Assembly: GCA_029940345.1 (NCBI GenBank)
Contig: JAOZRC010000371.1
Coordinates: forward strand, 1 to 5,851
From: Desulfobacterales bacterium
GTDB lineage: Bacteria; Desulfobacterota; Desulfobacteria; Desulfobacterales; JAUCGF01
Reading direction: 5' to 3'
DNA: 5,851 nt
The translations under genes and the position numbers were made by a program. The stretch's first letter is position 1. The number at the start of each line of letters is the position of its first letter. This document shows, one piece after another, positions 1 to 5,237 of this stretch. The notes beneath the pieces are model-generated. The model saw nothing but the letters and a program-made list of their open reading frames with translations, was not told where the DNA came from and made no database searches.

Positions 1-56
1 CCCTCGCTCTCACACTTTTTCGCTTCGATCACGACTTTCCAAACAGGCTCTAAACA
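1..56. repeat. Right end of palindromic repeat family A, copy 1 (truncated by window edge)
   Basis: These 56 bases are identical to 5138-5193; the match ends at 57 (A here, T at 5194). The complete copy at 5028-5187 shows that this is the right arm of a long imperfect hairpin, so the rest of this copy should lie just outside the window. The terminal arm gactttccaaacaggctc is at 33-50. The six bases after it (TAAACA) are also shared, so the true right boundary may be at 56 rather than 50. Both copies have the same orientation. No coding potential was seen in it. Confidence 0.85.
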
Positions 57-107
57 ATTGGTTTGGTCTTAACTGCCATGGTCAATTTATTTTGGGGAAG
101 TTGTTTC

Positions 108-243
108 CTCGTCAGTCATAGGTTCTTGTAACCTACTGAAATAATTGATATTTTGAAAATGGCAGTAAAATATCAATTCCCTATGATTTCAGGTAGTTAA
201 TAAACCTTGCTGTCTGAATAGCGAAGAACTTATGACTGTCGAG
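108..243. repeat. Palindromic MITE-like element, family B copy 1
   Basis: A 136-bp imperfect palindrome. The outer arms are 108-127 (ctcgtcagtcataggttctt) and 224-243, matching in 18 of 20 positions as an inverted repeat. Inside them, 133-142 pairs with 186-196 with a one-base bulge. The core 143-154 (aattgatatttt) is a perfect 12-bp inverted repeat of 167-178. The flanks TTGTTTC (101-107) and TTATTTC (244-250) resemble a 7-bp target duplication with one mismatch, which is suggestive only. The sequence from 108 recurs in inverted orientation at 4147-4178 (28 of 32 bases), so it is a dispersed family. It lies 3' of the macrodomain gene and could fold in that transcript. No transposase is present, so any movement would need to be in trans. 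Confidence 0.7.
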
Positions 244-259
244 TTATTTCGTCACTGTT

Positions 260-799
260 CTATATTTTAAGATCGGAAAGGCACTGTTGATAAATCAAAT
301 AATATTCAGTTGAAAAAAGGATAAAAACGACTTTGGAAATCGCTGTTCCTCTTTCCGGATTTTGCAAAAAACAGATTGTTGTATCAATGGCAATCCGGCA
401 GGCTTCCTTAATCGGATAGCCGTAGACGCCGCAACTGATTGCAGGAAAAGCGATCGAAGTGAGATGGTGGGCTGCGGCCAGTTGCAAACTATAATCATAG
501 CAACCTGATAATAAGACACTGTCTTCGGGCAGACCGCTGTAAATCGGCCCGACCGTATGAATGACCCAGTCCGCAGGTAAATCATATCCTTTTGTAATAC
601 ACGCCCGGCCTGTCGGACAATGGCCGATGGTACGGCACTCCTTAAGGAGTTTCGATCCTGCGGCTTTATGGATCGCGCCGTCAACACCGCCGCCGCCGCG
701 AAGTTCATTGTTAGCGGCATTCACAATAACATCGACGTCATCTGTCAGGGTGATATCGCCTTGCCGTATTTCCAATTTGTTTATTATCTTTGTATCCAT
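260..799 (-). CDS. Macrodomain protein, probable O-acetyl-ADP-ribose deacetylase / ADP-ribosyl hydrolase (YmdB/MacroD type)
   Basis: A 179-residue single-domain cytoplasmic protein, the usual length for stand-alone macrodomains. Visible motifs are GDIT at 14-17, whose Asp contacts adenine in this fold; NAANNELRGGGGVDGAIH at 27-44, with the Asn, the Gly-rich loop and Asp40 that form the catalytic face in MacroD/YmdB enzymes; GHCPTGRA at 59-66; HTVGPIY at 81-87; and FPAISCGVYGYP at 118-129, the second phosphate-binding loop with Tyr126. Family members hydrolyse O-acetyl-ADP-ribose, and many also remove ADP-ribose from acidic residues; which substrate applies here cannot be read from sequence. 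The ATG start lies 14 bp after the upstream zinc ribbon gene's stop, with a weak GGA 8 bases before it, so it is probably the last gene of a three-gene operon. Family assignment is very secure. Confidence 0.93.
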   Translation of the reverse strand: MDTKIINKLEIRQGDITLTDDVDVIVNAANNELRGGGGVDGAIHKAAGSKLLKECRTIGHCPTGRACITKGYDLPADWVIHTVGPIYSGLPEDSVLLSGCYDYSLQLAAAHHLTSIAFPAISCGVYGYPIKEACRIAIDTTICFLQNPERGTAISKVVFILFSTEYYLIYQQCLSDLKI

Positions 800-813
800 G
801 ACAGGTATCCGTT

Positions 814-1311
814 TTAAAGGTCATAAAGCGTTTCGTCAACATGTGGCGTAACAGGTTTATTTTTTGCCGGTTGCCCCTTGGTTTCCGGCAGAATAAAGGG
901 ATCTTCGTTTTCTAAAAGGTCCCCCATTTCAGCTTCGATGCTATCAGGGTCATCACCCTTTTCCAATCGGCAGAGCGCTTCATTCATCCCATCACCCAGT
1001 CGGATGCCTGTCATATCGGAAAGCCGACGCATAAGATCGGCAGCCTGACGAGGATCGTCTTCGTTCATCAGACCCGCCTCTTTTTCTAACATTTGCATCG
1101 CCTTTTCCATTTTGCTCTCATCTAACGGGAAATCATCCAAGCCGGCATTCTTTTCCTCGACTTTACCAGTGTGAGCAAACATCGACATTTTACGCTCTAA
1201 TGCCACGTTTTTACAACGGGGGCAATCCGGGACTTTTTCAGTATTGATCGTTCTGGAAAAAAAATTAAAAATTGTATGGCACTGTTGACAATAAAACTCA
1301 TATATTGGCAT
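814..1311 (-). CDS. FmdB-type zinc ribbon protein with long acidic C-terminal region
   Basis: A 165-residue protein starting MPIYEFYCQQC, the hallmark opening of FmdB/CxxC_CXXC-type zinc ribbon proteins. Two knuckles, C8-x2-C11 and C30-x2-C33, should bind one zinc ion. After about residue 45 the protein becomes acidic and probably helical (roughly 65-135), then proline- and lysine-containing to the end; I recognise no second domain. The family is annotated as putative regulatory from its link to formamidase/amidase gene clusters, but no molecular function is established, and no amidase is present here. The ATG is well supported by GAGAGGA (minus strand, 1322-1316) four bases upstream. It lies 25 bp after the kinase stop and 14 bp before the macrodomain start. 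The acidic tail is longer than the zinc ribbon alone needs and may be a partner-binding region (inference). Confidence 0.85.
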   Translation of the reverse strand: MPIYEFYCQQCHTIFNFFSRTINTEKVPDCPRCKNVALERKMSMFAHTGKVEEKNAGLDDFPLDESKMEKAMQMLEKEAGLMNEDDPRQAADLMRRLSDMTGIRLGDGMNEALCRLEKGDDPDSIEAEMGDLLENEDPFILPETKGQPAKNKPVTPHVDETLYDL

Positions 1312-1315
1312 TGAA

Positions 1316-1322
1316 TCCTCTC
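1316..1322 (-). promoter_or_regulatory. Ribosome binding site of the zinc ribbon gene
   Basis: GAGAGGA on the minus strand, four bases before the ATG at 1311. It is the strongest Shine-Dalgarno match of the three minus-strand genes and fixes that start. Confidence 0.7.
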
Positions 1323-1336
1323 ATATATTTTAGCGT

Positions 1337-2410
1337 TTAAACATTTTTTACCGTCAGGGGAAATGTAAATGTGAAAGCCGCACCTTGCCCGGGCTCGCTT
1401 TTAACACTTATTTCACCTCCGTGAAGCTCCATAATATGGCGTGTGATAGAAAGACTCAGACCTAATCCTTTATTGTGATGTAATATATCCCGAATCGCAA
1501 ACTCGTCAAATATTTTGTCAATCCATTCCGGCAGAATGCCTTCTCCTTGATCCGTTATACACACCCGGCAACAGGAATGATCAGCATCTGATTCGACTGT
1601 GACAACACCGTTATCCGGAGAAAACTTGACCGCATTTTCTAAAACAAACTGAAGTGCTTTGACAACCAGATTCCAATCACAAGCTAAATCTGCATCATTT
1701 TTGATGGTTAAATCCAAACTGACATTTTTCTTTTCATTTTCAAGATTATATTGAACAATTGTCACAACAGATTTTAAATGGATGGCAATTGATTCTTTCT
1801 GCGTGCTTAATTTGGAATTGTATTTAAGGTTGCACAAAAGTGATGCTTTCTCAACAAAATCAAGTAAGCGGTAGCCGCTTTCAGTGATAATTTTAACATG
1901 ACCACGCGTTTTTTCACCTAACGACGAATCGCTCTGAAGAAATTCAGACATGCTGATAATTCCGTTCAACGGTGTCCTGGTTTCATGGGAAAACAGCATC
2001 AATAGTTCCGTTTTAACCTGGTCCAATTCTTCAGTACGTTTTAAGCGAAGGAAAACACGAATTTTCGCTTCCAATTCCTCCGCAACGAAAGGTTTGGTAA
2101 CATAATCATCGGCACCGACTTCATAGCCCTTAATTCGTTCAGCCACTAAGGCTTTGCCTGAAATCAGAATGATTTTGGTATATTTATAGCGTGTATTTTT
2201 ACGAATACGGCGGCAAACTTCATACCCATCAATCCCTGGCATCATGATGTCCAGCAATATCAGATCAGGGTAAAACTTGGGTAAGATAGCCAATGCCGCT
2301 TCACCAGACTCGGCAGATACTGTTTCATATTGCTCCCCGATAATCTCTTCGAGGATGCCTAAGTTTAGCTGGTCGTCATCAACGATAAGCACTTTAAAGT
2401 TTTTTTCCAT
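1337..2410 (-). CDS. Cytoplasmic REC-histidine kinase hybrid (response regulator receiver domain followed by HisKA and HATPase_c)
   Basis: A 357-residue protein with no membrane segment or signal peptide. An N-terminal receiver domain (about 5-122) shows the acidic pocket D11-D12-D13, phosphoacceptor D54 (in LLDIMMPGIDGYE), S84 and K106 (TKPF). The HisKA helix follows directly, with H142 in FSHETRTPLNGI. The HATPase_c domain (about 245-352) has the N box (LQFVLENAVKFSP, N259), the G1 box DQGEG at 287-291, the F-box-like FDEFA at 301-305, and the G2 box KGLGLS at 314-319. All residues needed for ATP binding, autophosphorylation and phosphoreceipt are present. With the receiver first and no sensory domain, it probably takes its input through phosphorylation of REC or a protein partner. 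It is the promoter-proximal gene of the minus-strand block. No DNA-binding response regulator lies nearby, so its output is unknown. A modest GGA lies eight bases before the ATG. Confidence 0.93.
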   Translation of the reverse strand: MEKNFKVLIVDDDQLNLGILEEIIGEQYETVSAESGEAALAILPKFYPDLILLDIMMPGIDGYEVCRRIRKNTRYKYTKIILISGKALVAERIKGYEVGADDYVTKPFVAEELEAKIRVFLRLKRTEELDQVKTELLMLFSHETRTPLNGIISMSEFLQSDSSLGEKTRGHVKIITESGYRLLDFVEKASLLCNLKYNSKLSTQKESIAIHLKSVVTIVQYNLENEKKNVSLDLTIKNDADLACDWNLVVKALQFVLENAVKFSPDNGVVTVESDADHSCCRVCITDQGEGILPEWIDKIFDEFAIRDILHHNKGLGLSLSITRHIMELHGGEISVKSEPGQGAAFTFTFPLTVKNV

Positions 2411-2461
2411 ATTCAGTTTCCGATTGAAGGCTGGTTATAAGGCATTTTGTTATCATATATT

Positions 2462-2490
2462 ATATAACCCAATTTAAGACTTGAGTTCAA
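2462..2490 (-). promoter_or_regulatory. Candidate sigma70-type promoter of the kinase-zinc ribbon-macrodomain operon
   Basis: On the minus strand, TTGAAC (2490-2485) and TTATAT (2467-2462) are separated by 17 bases. A TATAAT overlaps downstream (2464-2459), but with a 20-base spacer. It lies about 50 bp before the kinase ATG in very AT-rich sequence. This is motif matching by eye in an AT-rich stretch, so chance occurrence is quite possible. Confidence 0.4.
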
Positions 2491-2607
2491 GCCATATTTT
2501 TTTTTGACGATATAAAATAATTGCAAAACGCTATCAACATACGCAGGGTAAAATCATAAATAAGGCCATCAGACAGATTGACTTGAAAAAAATCATCTGG
2601 TACTAAA

Positions 2608-2775
2608 CTGAAAATGTGGGCTTGATCATAACTTCGGCCATTTGCCAGATTGTAACGCATTCTTTTAGACTGCGTCATCACTCTGCGACTCCTACCTGAC
2701 GCAATCTGAAAGAATGCGTTACATTGCAACCGAAATTCAAAATGGCCGAAACGATGATCAAGCCCGAAAATTCAG
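2608..2775. repeat. Long imperfect hairpin (MITE-like), family C, upstream of ndk
   Basis: The arms 2608-2677 and 2697-2775 are inverted repeats around a 19-base loop (2678-2696). Well-paired blocks are the outer gggcttgatcat (left arm, about 2618-2629), ttcggccattt (about 2633-2643), and the inner gtaacgcattcttt (about 2652-2665) with tgcgtca at the loop side. The arms differ by a length offset: the right arm has about nine extra bases between the ggccatttt and gtaacgc blocks. A hairpin of this size would form in RNA or as a cruciform in DNA. No second copy of it was seen in the window, so calling it a dispersed family is inference from its form. It contains no transposase. Its right end is 29 bp before the ndk GTG. 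Confidence 0.7.
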
Positions 2776-2790
2776 ACCTAACAACAAAAG

Positions 2791-2796
2791 AAAGGA
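2791..2796 (+). promoter_or_regulatory. Ribosome binding site that sets the ndk GTG start
   Basis: AAAGGA lies eight bases before the GTG at 2805. The in-frame upstream candidates (TTG 2724, ATG 2742, ATG 2754) lie inside the family C hairpin and have no comparable purine-rich site in front of them. Starting at 2805 also gives the family's standard N-terminus. Confidence 0.7.
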
Positions 2797-2804
2797 TACG
2801 AAGC

Positions 2805-3221
2805 GTGGAAAAAACATTATCAATTATCAAGCCTGACGGCGTTTCAAGGGGACTGGTTGGTGAAGTCATTAAACAGTTAGAGGCCGCTAAATTTCAAATT
2901 GCCGCCATGAAACTCATTCACATGACGAAAGCACAAGCTGAAGGATTTTATGCGGTTCATAAAGAGCGCCCGTTTTTTGACAGTGTAACAACATTTATGT
3001 CATCCGGGCCCGCTGTCGTTATGGTATTGAAGGGGGAAAATGTCATTGCTGAATATCGCGAAATCATGGGTGCCACGGATCATAAAAAAGCCGCTGAAGG
3101 AACGATTCGTAAAAACTATGCCACCGATATTGAAAAAAATGTGGTGCATGGTTCCGATTCGCCCGAAACGGCTGCGCTTGAAATCAGCTACTTTTTTAAC
3201 CGCTTTGAACTTGTCGATTAA
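2805..3221 (+). CDS. ndk: Nucleoside diphosphate kinase (GTG start)
   Basis: Transfers the gamma phosphate from ATP to NDPs and dNDPs through a phosphohistidine, balancing cytoplasmic NTP pools. Starting at GTG 2805 gives 138 residues beginning [16 protein letters not shown], the standard N-terminus and length of the family. Key residues are visible: K9 in the IKPDG motif, Y50, F58, R86, T92, R102, N113 and the catalytic H115 in [12 protein letters not shown]. The open frame extends upstream to 2724 without a stop, but that part is encoded by the arm of a long hairpin and has no place in the family, so I exclude it. Its stop codon TAA shares its last base with the ATG of the methyltransferase gene, implying cotranscription and translational coupling. 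Confidence 0.95.
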   Translation: MEKTLSIIKPDGVSRGLVGEVIKQLEAAKFQIAAMKLIHMTKAQAEGFYAVHKERPFFDSVTTFMSSGPAVVMVLKGENVIAEYREIMGATDHKKAAEGTIRKNYATDIEKNVVHGSDSPETAALEISYFFNRFELVD

Positions 3222-4021
3222 TGTCTGTGCATCAACAGGACAAAGCCGCCTTTGGCAAAGTCTGCTCAGATAACATCGCAATTGTTTTGCATAAACCGCG
3301 CGTGCCTGAAAATATCGGCGCAGCCGCGCGGGCTATATGCAATATGGGCATCCGCCGATTGATCGTCGTGTCGCCTTCCCATTTTGATCTTATCAAAGTG
3401 ATGAAATTGGCGACTCATGCCGCCGCCGAGGTTGTTGAGAGCATTGAAAATTATGCAACTCTTGAAGAGGCGCTGGCTCCTTTCCACTATGTTGTGGGTA
3501 GCACCGCACGTCTGGGCGGCCAGCGCCAAATTATCAGTTCGCCTTCCTCATTAGCCCAACGCCTGATACAGCTATCACAAAACAACCGGGTTGCCATCGT
3601 ATTTGGGCCGGAGGATCGCGGTTTGACCAATGCGGAGCTTCGTTACTGCCAAGACATAGTGAATATCCCCACGGCCGGTTTTACTTCGCTAAATTTGGCC
3701 CAGGCCGTTTTGGTGATCTGTTATGAAATTCTGCAGGCAAGGACAGGTAAGCAAACGGATGAACCGGCTGCGTTCACCCCTCGCTTGGCGCAACGCCATG
3801 AATCAGAGGGCATGTACGCCCAATTGCGCACCGTACTCTCAAAGATTAGCTTCATCAATTCAGAAAATCCGGATTATCAGATGGGCAAATTGCGTCATTT
3901 TTTTACACGCCTGGAGTTGCGCACTAAAGATGTGCAAATTATCCGGGGACTGTGTCGGCAGGTGTTATGGTATGGTAAAAAATGTTATGAAGATGGGCAT
4001 CGCAACGCAAAGCGTAACTGA
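3221..4021 (+). CDS. trmJ: TrmH/SpoU-family RNA methyltransferase, probable tRNA (cytidine/uridine-32-2'-O-)-methyltransferase TrmJ
   Basis: A 266-residue SPOUT methyltransferase using S-adenosylmethionine through a C-terminal trefoil knot. The three SpoU motifs are present: motif 1, PRVPENIGAAARA at 26-38; motif 2, VFGPEDRGLTNAEL at 127-140; motif 3, FTSLNLAQAVLVICYE at 154-169. The tail after about residue 195, including QMGKLRHFFTRLELRTKDVQ, resembles the C-terminal dimerisation extension of TrmJ, which distinguishes it from TrmH and RlmB proteins that carry N-terminal extensions instead. E. coli TrmJ 2'-O-methylates position 32 of several tRNAs; the exact target here is inferred. There is no clear Shine-Dalgarno, but the ATG overlaps the ndk stop (TAATG), so initiation probably depends on ribosomes finishing ndk. 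The stop codon lies in a stem-loop at 4014-4061. Confidence 0.87.
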   Translation: MSVHQQDKAAFGKVCSDNIAIVLHKPRVPENIGAAARAICNMGIRRLIVVSPSHFDLIKVMKLATHAAAEVVESIENYATLEEALAPFHYVVGSTARLGGQRQIISSPSSLAQRLIQLSQNNRVAIVFGPEDRGLTNAELRYCQDIVNIPTAGFTSLNLAQAVLVICYEILQARTGKQTDEPAAFTPRLAQRHESEGMYAQLRTVLSKISFINSENPDYQMGKLRHFFTRLELRTKDVQIIRGLCRQVLWYGKKCYEDGHRNAKRN

Positions 4022-4061
4022 TGTTCAAGTATTCAATTTCATAATGAAATTCATCAGTTAC
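4014..4061 (+). repeat. Stem-loop overlapping the trmJ stop codon
   Basis: gtaactgatg (4014-4023) is a perfect 10-bp inverted repeat of catcagttac (4052-4061). Inside it, aatttcat (4035-4042) pairs with atgaaatt (4044-4051). The trmJ TGA (4019-4021) is in the left arm. No T-run follows, so this is not a canonical intrinsic terminator; it might slow 3' exonuclease decay of the ndk-trmJ mRNA. The right arm overlaps the start of the diverged family B element. Confidence 0.5.
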
Positions 4062-4178
4062 AAGTTTGAAGTTTCAAGTTATCACGTAACTCATTGAATT
4101 GATTGAAACTGGCAAAACAAGTAAAATATTTTTAAATTCAAAATTTTCAGTAACTTACAAGAACTTGTGACTGACGAG
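4050..4178. repeat. Diverged palindromic element, family B copy 2 (inverted relative to copy 1)
   Basis: The right end 4147-4178 matches, as reverse complement, 108-139 of the window in 28 of 32 bases, including the terminal ctcgtcagtca core; it also resembles 224-243 in direct orientation. The left end is much weaker: 4052-4066 matches the inverted form of 4162-4176 in 13 of 15 positions. The middle is AT-rich, with a short stem gtttcaa (4071-4077) / ttgaaac (4103-4109). The right end is well supported; the left boundary at about 4050 is a guess. Confidence 0.55.
4099..4127 (+). promoter_or_regulatory. Candidate promoter of the Fe-S/DUF3786 gene
   Basis: TTGATT (4099-4104), a 17-base spacer and TAAAAT (4122-4127), about 75 bp before the ATG. 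It lies inside the diverged family B element, so the repeat may supply the promoter. The surroundings are AT-rich and the match was found by eye, so a chance match is possible. Confidence 0.35.
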
Positions 4179-4190
4179 TAATGAAAAAAA

Positions 4191-4195
4191 GAGGA
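4191..4195 (+). promoter_or_regulatory. Ribosome binding site of the Fe-S/DUF3786 gene
   Basis: GAGGA with a seven-base spacer to the ATG at 4203; it begins 12 bp after the end of the repeat and supports the chosen start. Confidence 0.65.
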
Positions 4196-4202
4196 TAGAA
4201 AG

Positions 4203-5027
4203 ATGGCCTTATCTGTTGTTGATCTTTACAAGAACTTGCCGCAAACAAATTGCAAAGATTGCGGATACGCTGCTTGTCTGGCGTTTGCCAGTATGGTTGT
4301 GTCTGAAAAACTCCCTTTACGCAATTGTCCTCACCTGGATGATGCGATTATAGCCAAATTTCAGCAAGAGCTCGATCAGCAACATAACAGCGGTAAATGG
4401 GTGAAAAAAGATATGGCCCTGGATGCGCTGGTATGGGCAAAACAACGCGCGGCATCCATGGAAATCACATCTCTGCCGAAACGCATCGGTGGTGAGTTAA
4501 AACAGGTTAACGGGGAGACCATTTTAGAACTACCCTATTTTGCGGATGTGATTATCATCAAAAAAGATGCTGTTTCAAAACTGGACGGTTCGGAACTGAA
4601 TCGTTGGGAGCAGGTGTTTATTTATAACCATTTGGCTCAAGGCGGCAGTGTGCCGCCATCCGGTAAATGGAAAGGTTTTGAAGAGATACCGAACACCATC
4701 TCCAAAATCGCAACCCTGCGTAAATATGCCGAAACGCCGCTAACAGAGAAATTCAAAGGCCATGCGGATTCGCTGGCGGCCGCCGCAAAGTGCTTTGGGG
4801 GGGTGGATGTAAGCGAACAGTATCCGTCTTCGGACAGGGCTTTTTATTTCCATCCCCTGCCCCGTATTCCGGTTTTGCTTCTATTCTGGGATGAATGTCC
4901 GGATGACGGCTTTGACGCCAATGTAAAATTGCTTTTTGACGCCACTATCACAGCCCATCTGGATGTGGAATCCATTGTTTTTTTAAGTGAAAGATTGCGG
5001 CAGCTTCTTTGCGGTGATGACGCCTAA
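4203..5027 (+). CDS. Fe-S cluster domain protein of the DUF3786 type
   Basis: A 274-residue soluble protein. The N-terminus (about 5-45) has the cysteine pattern NC17-KDC20-G-YAAC25-LAFA followed by NC42-P, the 4Fe-4S motif seen at the start of the corrinoid/iron-sulfur protein large subunit (AcsC/CdhE) and in RnfB-like proteins. All four cysteines are intact, so a 4Fe-4S cluster is expected. Residues from about 85 to the end resemble DUF3786, a domain of unknown function found mainly in strict anaerobes; recognisable stretches are ELPYFADVIII, the YNHLAQGGS region and the RIPVLLLFWDECPDDGFDANVKLLFD region. It may be a redox or corrinoid-related accessory protein, but no acetyl-CoA pathway gene is visible here. 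Its stop codon abuts the family A hairpin, which may protect or end its transcript. Domain calls come from memory of the families. Confidence 0.8.
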   Translation: MALSVVDLYKNLPQTNCKDCGYAACLAFASMVVSEKLPLRNCPHLDDAIIAKFQQELDQQHNSGKWVKKDMALDALVWAKQRAASMEITSLPKRIGGELKQVNGETILELPYFADVIIIKKDAVSKLDGSELNRWEQVFIYNHLAQGGSVPPSGKWKGFEEIPNTISKIATLRKYAETPLTEKFKGHADSLAAAAKCFGGVDVSEQYPSSDRAFYFHPLPRIPVLLLFWDECPDDGFDANVKLLFDATITAHLDVESIVFLSERLRQLLCGDDA

Positions 5028-5187
5028 GAGCCTCTTTGAAAAGTCTTAAATCGGCTGCAAAAGCGTGAGAGCGGTTCTGATTTCCACAAATTTCATGGCA
5101 ATAGGCCGGCTATTCCCTTAAAATTTGCGAAAATCAGCCCTCGCTCTCACACTTTTTCGCTTCGATCACGACTTTCCAAACAGGCTC
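5028..5187. repeat. Complete palindromic element, family A copy 2, between convergent genes
   Basis: A 160-bp imperfect palindrome. The terminal arms 5028-5045 (gagcctctttgaaaagtc) and 5170-5187 match as inverted repeats in 16 of 18 positions. An inner block 5065-5073 (gtgagagcg) pairs perfectly with 5142-5150, and the ctgattt and acaaattt region pairs with 5121-5137. At the centre aatag pairs with ctatt around 5100-5114. The right part, 5138-5193, is identical to window positions 1-56. The element starts directly after the TAA of the Fe-S/DUF3786 gene and separates it from the convergent nuclease-like gene, so it could act as a bidirectional transcription barrier or mRNA-stabilising hairpin. 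No proper T-run follows it. No transposase is present. Confidence 0.8.
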
Positions 5188-5237
5188 TAAACATCTGGAC
5201 ATATGTTTTTCGGTAGTCCCTACCAAGAATTGGCATA

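Larger units (their letters stand above)
2411..2804. other. Divergent intergenic region between the kinase operon and ndk
   Basis: A 394-bp stretch without a convincing gene. Its left half (2411-2607) is AT-rich and contains the candidate kinase promoter and a T-run at about 2494-2503. Its right half is dominated by the family C hairpin (2608-2775), followed by a 29-bp ndk leader with the ribosome binding site. An open frame on the minus strand across 2487-2729 is produced largely by the hairpin and has no recognisable protein character. I found no good plus-strand promoter for ndk in the 29 bp after the hairpin, so ndk must be transcribed from within or upstream of the repeat. Confidence 0.6.

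Noticed and set aside
260..799. DarG-like antitoxin of a DarTG system
   Set aside because: The protein has the MacroD/YmdB GGGGVDGAIH loop and single-domain length, and neither neighbour resembles a DarT ADP-ribosyltransferase.
561..851. Plus-strand frames overlapping the macrodomain gene, and minus-strand frames at 3000-3281 and 3266-3529
   Set aside because: They lie opposite well-conserved genes, have no family resemblance, and are explained as antisense shadows.
2481..2503. Possible terminator: cttga/tcaag followed by a T-run on the plus strand
   Set aside because: The stem is only five pairs with a two-base loop, and no plus-strand gene ends upstream of it.
2652..2720. Integron attC-like site in the family C hairpin
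   Set aside because: The inverted gtaacgcattc/gaatgcgttac blocks lack the consensus core-site pair (RYYYAAC / GTTRRRY), and no cassette array is present.
2487..2729. Minus-strand open frame of 80 codons in the divergent gap
   Set aside because: It is made largely of the family C hairpin, starts in the hairpin's right arm, has no good ribosome binding site, and its translation resembles no protein family I know.
2724..2804. Longer ndk start (TTG 2724 or ATG 2742/2754)
   Set aside because: The extra residues come from the hairpin arm, there is no ribosome binding site before these codons, and the family normally starts at the [12 protein letters not shown] position encoded from 2805.
5189..5210. 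AAACAT/ATGTTT hairpin with T-run after the family A copy
   Set aside because: The six-pair AT-rich stem is too weak, and the T-run is partly inside the stem; not enough for a terminator call.
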